Shown here: piece by piece, positions 45,401 to 54,919 of the stretch
Numbering within the stretch: position 1 is the stretch's first letter
Layout: every line of letters begins with the position of its first letter
Position numbers and translations under genes: made by a program
The notes under the pieces: model-generated
What the model was told of the DNA's origin: nothing
Database searches by the model: none
Seen by the model: only the letters and a program-made list of their open reading frames with translations
Assembly (NCBI GenBank): GCA_032433765.1
Contig: JAVIAB010000124.1
Location: 94,143,345 to 94,207,344 of the forward strand
Direction of reading: 5' to 3'
Origin: Megaustenia siamemsis
Taxonomy: Eukaryota > Mollusca > Gastropoda > Stylommatophora > Ariophantidae
DNA: 64,000 bases

Positions 45401-48400
45401 TACGCAATCTATGAACCGTTAAAATGGAGCTTGTCAACAATGTCCGTTACAAACAGGGAATTGTCATAGAATTTCTGGTTGCGGAAAAAGAAACTGTGGG
45501 AAAACATTCATAAACGACTGTGTGCAGTGTACAAATGTTCTGCAGTCGATAGGAGCACAGTTAGTCGCTGGGTTCAGAGAATTAAAGCTGCAGAAAGTGT
45601 ACGAGTGGAGCTGCATGATTTACCGCGTTCTGGACGTGTTGCCTCGGCTACCAGCACAGACATGTTAAACCGGGCTGATGCCATTATTCGTAAGGATAGG
45701 CGTATCACTAGTCAGCAATTGGCATTGCAGCTTACAGTCAGCAAGGGAAGTGCAATCGCAATTTTTAAAACTCTCGGATATTCAAAGATTTGCGCTCGAT
45801 GGGTTACTCGGTGCCTAACAAATGATCACAGAGTTCAAAGGAAAACATTCTGTTCTGAATTGTTGGAGCGTTTCGGTGTTGAAGGAGAAATGTTTTTGTC
45901 AAAAATTGTTACCGGTGACGAAACGTGGGCACATTATTATGAGCCTGAAACAAAAATGCAGTCAATGGAATGGCATCATCCGCAGTCACCAAAAAGAAAA
46001 AAATTCAAAACATCTCCATCAGCCGGAAAGGTGATGATCACTGTCTTCTGGGACATTGATGGTGTGATTCTTGTTGATGTAATGACAAGAGGTCAGACAA
46101 TCAACTCGACAGCTTACATCAATACACTGACAAAACTCAAAAATCGGTTCCACAGAGTTCGGCCTAATAAGCCATCTGCAGATTTGTTGCTTCAACATGA
46201 CAATGCACGCCCTCACACAAGTCTGGTAACACGGGAAGCAATCAACAAATTTGGTTGGACTGTACTGCCCCATCCTCCTTACAGCCCTGATCTGGCTCCC
46301 TCAGATTTCCATCTGTTTGGACCACTCAAAAAATTCCTGCGTGGGACACACTTTGACAATGATGAGGATGTGATCCGTGCAGTTAAAAAATGGCTACGCG
46401 AGCAGGGACAAAACTTGGTACAAACGAGGCATTCATGACCTAGTTTCGCGTTGGCGTAAGGCAATACGCTTGGACGGAGATTATGTTGAAAAAAAAGTAG
46501 TGTAAATGGGATGTTCAGCTACAATCTGTGAAAATTTCACACATTTTGCCCGAATAGTTTCCGAGAAAAAATTGGTGTGCATTACTTGTTGACCTCCCTA
46601 CGTATAAGGAAACAACAGATAAAATGGCTTGGCCGGGTGAGAAGTCAGAAAGATCAAAACACAACGAGCCTTCAGCAAACGTTGTGAGAACACCAGACCC
46701 AAGGGTCGACCACGAAAAAGATGGATCGATGGAATATTAGAAACACTAGGAAACATAAGCAGCAGATGCGAACAGAAGAGCAAAAGACCGCAAATTTTAT
46801 CTCCCTTCGACGCTGAAAGGTAGATGAGGAAGGAAGGGAGAAGAAGAAGAAGAAAGACGGAAGATGTACAACAGAGGTGAAATGCAGAATTGCTTAGGCA
46901 AAAGAAGCTTTTCAAAAAATGAGGAAGATACTATGCAATCCATTTTTGACAATCGAAACAAGAAAAAGAGTTCGTCAGTCTTAACACATGTATGTGAATT
47001 ATGGACAACAGGACAATAGACAAGAAAATAACTGCAGGCTAAAGAAATGTTGTTTTACAGAAGAATATGGATAAAACCATGGACACCTAAGAAAAGAAAT
47101 GAAAACGTTTGGAAAGAGGTCAAAGCAAAAAGAGAGCTAATTTCCAATATTAGGACGAAACAAAAATCAGTTTTTGGCCATGTATTGAGAAAAGAACAAC
47201 TGGAATATATTGTAACAACTTGGAAGATTGAGGGACGAAGAGATAGAGGGAAGCAAAGAGAAAAGATAACAGACAGCTTACGAAAATGGCTAGGGAGAAG
47301 ATCAACAACAGAAATGATAAATAACTGTCGAGATCGAAAATTGTGGAGAGACATCATCACCTACGCCGGTAGGCCCAGTACGTCATGATGATGGATTGGA
47401 AGAGAACAGCTTTTTAGGTTATTTTTAGTTCTAGCCAATTAGAAGTGTTAAAAAGTGAAAGTGAAACTATGTCTGATTACCGGAACTTCCTTAGCTATTT
47501 ATAACTACGTTGTGCGCATCAGCATCTGAAGAAAAAACTTTTTCTGCTCTCAAGAGAATCAAATCGCTCAACTCAGACAAAAGAACGCTTATCTGGTTTA
47601 GCATTAATGTCCATTGAGAAATCACTCCTTTAGAAATTTAGAAACCAAACCAACAGTACTTTCAGTGACAAAGTCATCAAGACATTTACTTCCCAAACAA
47701 GACGGATAGAATTTACATATAAATAAAGGAGTAATTTAAAATGTAGTGATGTCATTAGCAAATATTCCTTCATGTTAGCCTACTGAATATAATGTATGTA
47801 TTTATTTATTATGTCAGCGGTAACCCAGACCCCAAAACCAGTATACGCCACTGACATACATATATAGTAATAGTGAGTTTTCTCAAGTTATGGTTTAAGT
47901 ATGTTTATACATTTTGCATTTTTTTTTTTAAATACACGGAGAATGTATCTATCATTTTTTTTTGTTATAATTTCAATTTGTTGAACTACTCAAACAAATG
48001 TTGAGCAATATTTTGAACATCTTTCCTGGAAATCATTTTACCTACTTGCATTATATCGCTAATTTCATATGTTTACACTGAAAACAGAAACGACAGCGCA
48101 GATATTAAAAAGTTTTGACAAAAGAAAGTTGGTTGTTTGCGTTCGCCCGATGACTAAAGGAGTATTACTCTTCATCATCCATTGAAAGGACGTTAAGTGG
48201 GCGTGTCTGCGTTGTATTGTGGTTTGCAGTATAACTGTGATATTTCCGCCTTTCGGCCTAACACAGAAAGTTGGTTTATCCAGGATATATACATTAATGT
48301 ATACATTGTGCTCTTAAAAAATGTTTGTCGGATGCGTTATAATACATACCTGTAAGACTAATGTTCACCGAATCCTCAAAACCTTGTTTCACGAAGCAGA

Positions 48401-48524
48401 CAATATTGATGATGTTTGTGACGATACCAAAAATGTTAATTACTTGACAAATAACACCATACAAAAGCCATGTATAAATCGTAATTGTTTGGTCACTTAT
48501 TAAGGGTGTTTCTTCTGACGACAT
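41876..48524 (-). CDS. GPCR gene A, rhodopsin-like, three exons
   Basis: Seven-transmembrane receptor, probably chemosensory (family inference), at the cell surface. Exons on minus: 48350-48524, 42865-43079 and 41876-42484. The parts are 58 codons plus one base, 2 bases plus 71 codons, and 202 codons plus stop, which join in frame to 332 residues. Exon 1 holds TM1. Exon 2 holds TM2 (LAVSDLGNLVTMVLTCI) and TM3, ending in ERC in place of DRY. Exon 3 holds TM4-TM7, with IVCFVPVSV in TM6 and NASMNIFIYY in place of NPxxY in TM7. Splice sites are ACAG|GTATGT, TTCAG|GT, AAG|GTTGGA (weak donor) and CTTCAG|ATAAAA. No frame break seen. Intron 1 is about 5.3 kb and full of transposons. Ligand unknown. 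Confidence 0.85.
42485..42864 (-). other. Intron 2 of GPCR gene A
   Basis: About 380 bases, AT-rich, ending on minus in a pyrimidine run before CAG. No repeat recognised. Confidence 0.75.
42865..43079 (-). CDS. GPCR gene A exon 2
   Basis: The acceptor TTCAG precedes 43079. The joined codon gives Gly, then LAVSDLGNLVTMVLT (TM2), YLTSTMLHFAFTRVSGCIT (TM3) and MVTLERCLCVTAPLK. The donor after Lys is GTTGGA, weaker than consensus. A better-looking GTAAGT 27 bases on would shift the frame of exon 3, so I prefer the first. Confidence 0.82.
43080..44045. other. Start of intron 1 side of gene A: no feature recognised
   Basis: Nearly 1 kb of unique-looking sequence. Frames at 43409-43773 (+) have no motif. 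It lies inside intron 1 if gene A is joined as proposed. Confidence 0.5.
44050..44445 (+). mobile_element. A-family LINE thumb and C-terminal fragment
   Basis: The + strand, with frameshifts, contains FKYLGTL-like sequence at 44060-44095, AEWLRQKQ/MAQAKA-like sequence, ENTMQSIF/ILCNPF-like sequence, EPVLTYGCES-like sequence at 44225 and WFYRRT-like sequence at 44300. Ends at the join with an RT palm fragment near 44450. Confidence 0.75.
44450..44776 (+). mobile_element. A-family LINE RT palm with intact YADD box (left part of split copy)
   Basis: Reads LPPGLFNIYSKIILRFIRGM, INNLRYADDTVLIAKSEN (catalytic YADD near 44556-44567) and IIVKESNSKELSFNSKKIEV. A frameshift follows, then VNEFKYLGTLL at 44745-44776. 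There it is cut by a C-family LINE. The same copy resumes at 46856 with DGRCTTEVK-like sequence. Confidence 0.82.
44777..45260 (+). mobile_element. C-family LINE, left part, inside the A-family LINE
   Basis: Reads QEHLNKLNSSVTKYNMKINI, KTEVMNVAKNKQNINLTIEG, VEEFKYLECLMTNDNSQAAE and IIGQLSPLLSNKEITLEAK, then a stop near 45104. It continues QTWTLDARTIRK, KYVRRMTGNSLTGKIRNEEL and RKNLGIAPA. It is interrupted at 45261 by the mariner and resumes at 46605. Confidence 0.87.
45261..45262. repeat. TA target duplication, left (mariner)
   Basis: Matches TA at 46603-46604. Removing the element and one TA rebuilds catagaatatataaggaaac, which aligns to catagaatatatacagaaac of the related LINE at 54506 with no gap. 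Confidence 0.9.
45263..45306 (+). repeat. Mariner terminal inverted repeat, left
   Basis: 44 bases starting ctgaagggaggtc. Pairs with 46561-46602 with few mismatches and a small length difference in the T run. Confidence 0.92.
45424..46505 (+). pseudogene. Mariner transposase, two frameshifts
   Basis: Would bind the element ends and cut and rejoin DNA. ATG at 45424 (MELVNNVRYKQGIVIEF); stop TAA at 46503-46505; about 360 codons if read through, close to the family norm of 340-360. Order: helix-turn-helix region with DRSTVSRWVQRIK, second DNA-binding part with KDRRITSQQLALQL, then the catalytic domain. The three aspartates are in IVTGDETW, LLQHDNARPH and YSPDLAPSDFHLF; 34 residues separate the second and third, which defines DD34D. 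Breaks: one extra A in the run at 45501-45504 and one extra G at 46405-46407. The middle frame (45479-46438) is uninterrupted, so inactivation looks recent, or the indels are sequencing errors in homopolymers. Confidence 0.93.
46561..46602 (-). repeat. Mariner terminal inverted repeat, right
   Basis: 42 bases ending gacctccctacg, followed by TA (46603-46604). Confidence 0.92.
46605..46855 (+). mobile_element. C-family LINE, right part
   Basis: Resumes after the mariner: KQQIKWLGRVRSQKDQNTTS-like sequence with frameshifts, [20 protein letters not shown] and [17 protein letters not shown]. Ends in a (GAA)n tail, gagaagaagaagaagaaag, at 46838-46856. Confidence 0.87.
46856..47395 (+). mobile_element. 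A-family LINE, right part, with (ATG)n tail
   Basis: Starts acggaagatgtacaacagag (DGR region), exactly where the left part at 44776 stopped. 47047-47388 reads FYRRIWIKPWTPKKRNENVW, KKQKSVFGHVLRKEQLEYIV-like sequence, EGRRDRGKQREKITDS and LWRDIITYAGRPST. Tail catgatgatgg at 47383-47393. Confidence 0.87.
47515..47632 (+). mobile_element. hAT transposase C-terminal (dimerisation domain) remnant
   Basis: The + strand reads ITTLCASASEEKTFSALKRI with a K-S after it, then a frameshift, then TKERLSGLALMSIEKSLL and a stop. This matches the end of hAT/ZMYM-like transposases (A-S-x-E-R-x-F-S-x-L-K-R-I-K ... RL-x-x-L-x-x-x-S-I-E). No other part of the transposase is seen nearby. Confidence 0.75.
47640..48300. 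other. No feature recognised (intron 1 of gene A)
   Basis: AT-rich, with an (A/T) run near 47920 and nothing coding. Lies between the hAT remnant and exon 1. Confidence 0.5.
48350..48524 (-). CDS. GPCR gene A exon 1
   Basis: ATG at 48524 (MSSEETPLISDQTITIYTWL), TM1 over roughly residues 17-45, then CFVKQGFEDSVNISLT. Donor GTATGT begins at 48349, phase 1. The N-terminus before TM1 is short and has no signal peptide. Confidence 0.87.
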
Positions 48525-49750
48525 TATTCACAATCGCTAACCGGTATTGTGTTTGCCTATTTACTACGAGAGCCTAGTTCTGAAAAATTTACATTTGATT
48601 ATATATATATATACAACTGAAAGCGAAATGCGCTGTAAATCATAAGATGTATTGATTGGATCTTGAAATACACAATGTTCAACATAATGGTATAGCGAAG
48701 ATCATTTTTAAGTTTTAGGACTCTTTTTCTTTGTTCCTCAACCAGTGAAAACGAGACAGGCTGAAAAAACTGCAGGTCGACTTTGTCATAGAATAAATTA
48801 TTTCGCTGATGTTTTCGTAATGATTGTGATAATAATCTTAGAAAGCTCAAAGTAAGTTACGAATGGACATATCAAGGGCAGCAAACGGCATGTATCGCAA
48901 TAGAAAGTTCTCGTAGATGACATTCGGTCTAGACGAGTACCGGGAAAACAATAGAATGTCTCGACTACCCGAACAAATGGTGCTAAATGAACTTCGAGCC
49001 AAAGAAATCAAAGATCCTCTCCAAACATATGACCGAAAACACATAACGTCACATTTAGCGTTGCAAGCCAGAGGATTCTAAACGTCTGAATACAGAAAAA
49101 AATATAGATTCGACGACGTCAAATGCGTCCCAGTATCGGTCATAAAGAGAGAGTACGTGGAATGGTCGATCAGGGGTTATAAACTGTTATAAATTATAAA
49201 CTTGGGCATTCCCTTAATGATAGTCGAAGTAATTTGAATTCACTGTCAATTCCTTGTTAATGGTGTTATTCCAAGGACGGTGATCGTTGAGAGTCCGCGA
49301 ATTCCCCAGGAAAATGTTCCAAGTACTACCACAACTGACTAAATTACTGACCTTGTAGTGCAAAAGTGGTTCTAACTACAAGAGTTGACAATGGCAGCCA
49401 GTATGCAGCAAGACTCGACAATGAAAATAACCTGAACAGTGGAGGCCACTTTAAACGTCAGCAGAAAGTAACAAGTGCATGCTCTAGTTAATGAGGCAAG
49501 CGAAAGTCTCACACTGAAGGTGACGGACAACACGCAGACCAATAGCCGTGTTTTTTTTTTACCACGGCGATATCCAAAGGCGGTCAAGAGATTTCAGCAA
49601 AGTGCACATGTTCAGTTATTCGCAAGAAAAATAAGGATATGCTGAGAACGATATGTGATACCAAATGGCGTGTGACACCACTGCTGTTACGCTACGGAGT
49701 TTTTCAAACTAACTAAAGCTAAATTAAGGAAAAAATTGGCGCCTTCATCA
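48525..49750. other. Upstream of GPCR gene A: no gene recognised
   Basis: Should hold the promoter of gene A, but no TATA box or initiator can be defended. 48850-49080 on + is fairly open and reads EYRENNRMSRLPEQMVLNEL and KEIKDPLQTYDRKH. I cannot assign it. A 71-codon minus frame at 49372-49587 has no motif. The stretch before 49750 leads into the N-family LINE. Confidence 0.4.
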
Positions 49751-50894
49751 GAGCATGAATGGCACACCACGACACAGAGGCATACCAGTCTTTCAGAGAA
49801 CAGGCCGGAAATGGCACAGATCTGATGAGAGCAAAGGGAAGGCCCTGCTTGCCCGCTACATTGAGCAGTCGGACCAAAGAAATGAGGCTGTAAGAATGAG
49901 GATACGGGGATCGCTGTCAAAATTGTGTACGGATGTAGGGCTGGTAGAAGATCTCACAATCACAACCGATACCATTCGCACGACACTTAAAAGGTCACAC
50001 AACACTGCTCCTGGTCCAGATGGTGTTCGGTACGATGACATAGGCGATTTAGCTGACGACAACTTGACAAAACTAGCCAATGAGTTTAATGCCAGCATTC
50101 GGAGTGGCCAGATTAAGGAGGAGTGGCTAAACAGCTACTTACTACCACTACCGAACCCAAACAAGGACCATTCTCAGATTAGTGCCTACAGAATCATCAT
50201 AATGCAGAACAATGCGGGCAATCTGCCTGAAAAAATAGTTGCCTGTGTCCTCACCTGTCACCTTGAACAGAAACGCATATTCCCACCCACACTCGGAGGT
50301 TATAGATATAACAAAGAGACATGGCTCAATGCGGCAGTCTTTGCCTATGACGTCTTCGAAGGCTTCCACAGACGAGAGGAGACATGTGCTGCTGCTATAG
50401 ATCTAGAGGATGCATACAACAGGGTACCATTTGAATATCTCATGTATATGCTCCTGAAACTGACGGTGCACCCATCATTAGATGGGTCGCAGCGGCACTG
50501 TTTCAGCGGAAGGTGATACTCAGATGTGTAAGTTGGTCTTCCAAGTCAACATCCATTTGTCCAGGGCTGCCACAAGGCTTACAATTGTCACCAGTTCTAT
50601 TTAACGTGTACACAATAACGATCACGGAACAAGAGCTGGATGGAAGGGGAAGAACTATGACTTTTGCTGATGATATTCTGATATATCGACTGGGAAAGGC
50701 CAGACGGGGAATCGCCTCCACAATGCAATACGAACTCGATCGCATTTCTTCCTGGTGTGGGGTTTCAGGTGCCTTGGTTGATCCTAATAAAGCATCAGTT
50801 TCATGGCTCTCTCTTAACAATCATATCGTTAATACGACCACACCGGTAGTACGAATGGGAGCTGATGAGGTGACCAGGGACAAGTTGATGACAT
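49750..50894 (+). mobile_element. N-family LINE, RT domain (left part of copy 2)
   Basis: Frame 49755-50516 holds IEQSDQRNEAVRMRIRGSLS, then RT motif 1 NTAPGPDGVRYDDI, WLNSYLLPLPNPNKDHSQIS (motif 2 region, degraded) and AAAIDLEDAYNRVPFEY (motif 3 with the first catalytic Asp). After a frameshift, 50513-50935 holds GLPQGLQLSPVLFNVYTITI (motif 4) and MTFADDILIYRLGK (motif 5, FADD). The GLPQGS serine is replaced by leucine. Interrupted at 50895 by the E-family LINE. I-clade/Nimbus-like by resemblance. Confidence 0.88.
50882..50894. repeat. Target-site duplication, left copy (E-family LINE)
   Basis: aagttgatgacat, identical to 51734-51746. Confidence 0.93.
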
Positions 50895-51733
50895 CTTCTT
50901 CTTCTTCTACCTTTTTAGCTCCCAGTGTAGCATAGGTTTTCAACAAACACTTTCCAAGTCGTTCTGTTTTTTGCCATTCTTTTAAGACCATTCCATGTCT
51001 TCCCCACCATCTTCATCTCTGCTTCTATCTGTCTTCTCCAAGAATTCCTTAGTCTTCCTCTTTGTCTTTTCCCCTGGGGATTCCATAAAAGGGCATGTTG
51101 TGTAATACTCTCAGTTGGCTTTCGTAGTGTGTGTCCTATCCAGCGCCATCGTCCTAGCTGTATCTCTTTATCCACTGGTGTTTGACTGGTACATTTCCAT
51201 AATTCTATGTTAGTGATTTTGTCCTGCCATTTCCATTCTTTTATCCTGCGTAAACATCCATTAATGAAAGTCTGTATCTTCGTAATTGTCAATTTTATTG
51301 TTCTCCGTGTTTCACAGCCATATAATAGGACCGCCTTAACATTTGAGTTGAAAATTTGTATTTTTGTATTTAACCTAGTTTCTTTGGATTTCCATATGTT
51401 TCCCAGTGCAATGAAAGCTTCTCTTGCTTTTGATATCCTATTTTGGTATCATTTTCTGTTTCTCCCTCTTTATCTATATTACCGCCGTAAGATTGAACAT
51501 CTAATAGAGGTAATTCTCCTAGTTTTATTTGGTTATTGCCAACTGAATTAATTCTCATAATGTTAGTCTTATTTCTATTAATATTCAGTCCTATCTGTTG
51601 TGATCTCTCATAAAGTATGTTCATTTTATCCTGCCTCTGTTGATGGCTGTGTGATAGGAGATCTATGTCATCAGCAAAGTCTAAATCATCAAGTTGTTTG
51701 GTCAGTGACCACTGGATTCCATTTCTGTTGTTT
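50895..51733 (-). mobile_element. E-family LINE, 839 bp, 5'-truncated, inside the N-family LINE
   Basis: Minus strand, from 51733: LNNRNGIQWSLTKQLDDLDF, FADDIDLLSHSHQQRQDKMN (palm catalytic box), NINRNKTNIMRINS and a frameshifted thumb (LLDVQSYGGNIDKEG). From 51292 it reads KIQTFINGCLRRIKEWKWQD, LGRWRWIGHTLRKP, RQRGRLRNSWRRQIEAEMK and GLKRMAKNRTTWK. Tail is (AGA)n, seen on + as cttcttcttcttct at 50896-50909. The C-terminal layout is of the RTE/L2-like kind common in flatworms and molluscs (inference). Confidence 0.9.
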
Positions 51734-51746
51734 AAGTTGATGACAT
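51734..51746. repeat. Target-site duplication, right copy (E-family LINE)
   Basis: aagttgatgacat, identical to 50882-50894. The host reading frame resumes in it (KLMTYLGVKFDRSL). Confidence 0.93.
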
Positions 51747-53022
51747 ACCTCGGAGTTAAGTTTGATCGCAGCCTGTGTTTTCGGGACCACGTCGACCATG
51801 TGATAACAAAATCACGCAAAGGATTAGCCGCCTTGAAGGTCATGGCAGCTGCCAACATCGAGCAGAGGCTACTTACTCTTCTGTTCCAGGGATTAGTCCT
51901 TGCGCCAATCGAGTATGCCATGGCAATTCTTACTGTCAGTACGGCTCAAATTGATAGGCTGGAGAAAATACAAAATTAAGGCATGCGCATTATCCTGGGA
52001 TGTACGAGGGGCACTCTCTGTGTAGCAATGAGGTATCTTCTTGACTTTCCAACCATGGATGACAGAATCAAGATCTGGAGAGCACGAGCATACCTGAAGA
52101 TTAGTACATATACAGAGCATCCATTGCACCACGTGCTCAACACAGAGAAAGGTGCCAGGCTAAAAAAAGGCAAATCATGGGTGGGCCGAGCAGAAGATGT
52201 CATCAAGCAGGTCTGTGGGCTTACCAATATCAGCCTTAGTGAGGAGTGGATACCGGTGCCGACGTCATTCAAGGGGACTTTCTCGTGTATTGTCATACTC
52301 GACTGGAAAAGTAGGGAACAGAAGCCGGTCGTGGTTAATGCTGAGGTCAACGGTTCATCTGCGATAACACCGATGAGAAAGAGATGCAGTCATCTATACA
52401 GACGGATCTGTAAGACGACACCAAAGAAGTGCATGGGCATTTACAGCACGCTCGGCAGGCATAATAGTCAAGGAAGACAGTGGTGCATACGTCATGACCA
52501 CGAGTAGCATAACAATTGAGGCGATGGCATTAACCAAGACATTCAAATGGTTGGAGTCACAAGACTACACCCACGCATGTATACTGAGTGATTCGATGAG
52601 CATGATTAAGAAAGTGGAGGGGGGCTCTGTACGCATGCAATGGGTAGAGTCGTTGCAGAAATCCAAAATACGTAAGGTCACCGTTGTCTATGTCCCTGGA
52701 CATGCGGGAGTGCGGGAAATGAAAGAGCGGACAGGTTGGCTAGCTGCGCTGTCGTTGAGGACGGGCAACCAATGGATCGGGCGGATATCATCAATGTTCT
52801 TCGAGATGTGGGAAGAGCACAGGACTTCGACAAACACAGATCCACGTCACTTCTTCGGATGATGGAGATGGGAGTTAAGATGGGCACAGCCAGAAATGAG
52901 AAACTTAGTGAGCGTATAAGATGACTTATCAACCAACATAGAACTGGAGTCGTCAGTCGCTGGACACTGCGGGGCTTGCTGAGGTGGGGATCTGAGCACT
53001 TATGGACATATTCGGAGTGCAA
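51734..53022 (+). mobile_element. N-family LINE, thumb, RNase H and C-terminus (right part of copy 2)
   Basis: 51734-51979: thumb, YLGVKFDRSLCFRDHVDHV and AAANIEQRLLTLLFQGLVLA. 51983-52350: connector with MDDRIKIWRARAYLKISTYT. RNase H follows across two frames: VIYTDGSV at about 52393 (first Asp), then SSITIEAMALTKTFKWL (Glu), ILSDSMSMIKKVEGG (second Asp) and VYVPGHAGV at 52689. The tail has DGQPMDRADIINVLRDVGRA at about 52758 and KMGTARNEKLSERIR. Similarity to copy 1 (1300-2287) ends at 53022. Frameshifts at about 51980, 52350, 52500 and 52730. Confidence 0.9.
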
Positions 53023-53024
53023 TG

Positions 53025-54440
53025 GTGATGACCCACAAATAACTCAATAAGGAAAATAGTTTTCACTTCAGAAGAAACCTAAATCTCCAGAGACAACAAA
53101 GTCATTAATGATCCAGGAGGTAAAATCACCACTGCTTTCAGAAGAATCGTGTGGAGGTTGATATTTCGACCACCAATTTGGATCATAATGTTCATACAGA
53201 CACAAGGTAGGCTGGTAGTGTGGTTTGACTTAGTTCGGTTCGGTTATAACATTTTATGAGATGATCTCTGGGAGTTATGACTAAGTCGGTCCGTCCACAC
53301 ATAGAATTTCAAAGAACTAAAGGGCCAAAACACTTGCTTAACAGTGAATGCATCTGATGATAAGGTTGCCTTCCTTGACAAAGTTATACAGTTAGAGTTT
53401 CTCTCGATGTTTCAACACATTCCATTATATACATTCGACTTCTTGTAACAGAATATAAATAAAACAAACAAATGGATACGAAGGTACAAAATAAACACAA
53501 TTGATGTAACTATATATGAATATGCATGGCTTGGCGAAGGGAAACATCAATATTTTCGCAAAAAAATATAAATTATAAAGCGATATTGGCAACTTTTTAT
53601 TAGCAAACGACAAAGTAGAAGAATGTAGTTCTTCAAAGTCTAAAAGGCAGACTAGGAAATGCGAAAACAAAAATAAGCTATTTCAAACAGCAAAATGATA
53701 AACTATATACGAAAACTTAAAATGCCAATACAATGATTCCTGTACCCTTTTTTTTTTAAGTGATTGTACATGTTAAATTATGTTGGTACTGGATTATAAT
53801 TACTATAAACGTTTGTAAAAGTTCTTACAATTAATAAGTATAATAACTTTACTTTAACTATTACATTTACCATACACAATTATACTAAACTTTAATGCAA
53901 ATATAATTTTATTTTAATAAACATTGAGAGGAAACGTTTAGGAAATGTCAACTTTTAGTTGCTATAATTTGTTTGAGTCTAGTTTATGTGAAGTTACATG
54001 CGTGGCTGAAAATAATTGTTTATGTGGCAGGACCACTATTCTTGTCCACAACTGAGTCAATTTATCACCGTCATTACTTCTTGGTACAGCACGTCTACAA
54101 TTAATCATTTCTACCTCCCTGCTCTTTGTTCTTCCTATGGAATGATATCGATTTTCCTAATTTGCTTAAGGTTGGCCATCTTTATATTCTCTTTCACACA
54201 ACGAGTGTTATTTTCTTCGTATTTACATTTGAAAAAGTAAATTTATTGTATCTCTATTTTTTCTTTTATTCACAACAAGTGTTTGTAAAAATCTTCACTT
54301 TTAATGTCTGTGAAATTGACTGTTTCGAAATATATCTAACAATTGAAAAGAACAATAAAACATACCAATTTTGTTTCATGTATTAGGATATAATCGCCAT
54401 ACCGAATGTCTATAAACTGAGAGACAAAACAATGAATTTA
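53025..54440. other. No gene recognised
   Basis: About 1.4 kb, AT-rich. Frames at 53425-53670 (-), 54016-54240 (+) and 54126-54386 (+) are hydrophobic by composition only. Short similarity to the GPCR 5' flanks occurs near 53790 and 54003 but is too weak to annotate. Confidence 0.45.
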
Positions 54441-54454
54441 TAAGATCTGAGAGA

Positions 54455-54770
54455 TAAGATCAGAAATGAAGAACTGAGAAAAAATCTAGGAATAGCCATC
54501 GCCATAGAATATATACAGAAACAACAGATAAAATGGTTTGGCCACGTGACACGGCAGAATGATCAAAACACAACACAACGAGCCCTCAATAAACGTTGCG
54601 AGAATACCAGACCCAAGGACCGACCACAAAAAAATGGATCGATTGAATATTAGTAGCACTAGGAAACATAACAGTAGCAGAGAAGAACAATAGAGCAAAA
54701 GACCGCGCATTATATTTCCCCTCGACGCTGAAAGGCAAATGAGGAAGGAAAGAAGAAGTGTTAAAAATCT
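54455..54770 (+). mobile_element. C-family LINE 3' fragment
   Basis: Reads KIRNEELRKNLGIAIAIEYI, QQIKWFGHVTRQNDQNTTQR, NTRPKDRPQKNGSIEY with a stop, and a frameshifted EQ(KS)KRPRIIFPLDAERQMRK-like end with a short (GAA) tail. It gives the uninterrupted form of the site hit by the mariner in the copy at 44777. Confidence 0.85.
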
Positions 54771-54919
54771 CAGATTATAGAGAATAAAATTTGTCTTGCT
54801 CTTTTTACTAGTCAACAACAAAGCAAGAGTCTGAAGAACGATTACGCCAATTAATAACGTCAAGACGTTATATATTCATTCCATTAAGGAATTAATATAT
54901 TTATTAAGATAGATCAATA

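Larger units (their letters stand above)
45263..46602 (+). mobile_element. Mariner-type transposon, 1340 bp
   Basis: Complete element by structure, flanked by TA. Left inverted repeat 45263-45306 contains gggaggtcaaaaagtaatgc and acaccaattttttt. The right one, 46561-46602, reads on minus gggaggtcaacaagtaatgc and acaccaatttttt. One transposase gene, disrupted by two frameshifts. Member of Tc1/mariner (DD34D). Confidence 0.95.

Noticed and set aside
45210..45440. Minus-strand frame across the mariner left end
   Set aside because: A shadow of the inverted repeat and LINE sequence on the other strand; no motif.
53425..54386. A fourth GPCR 5' flank or membrane-protein gene
   Set aside because: Only two short similarities to the other flanks (near 53790 and 54003), and the hydrophobic frames reflect T-rich sequence. 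No exon 1 motif (SEE.P.IS, CFVKQGFE) is present.
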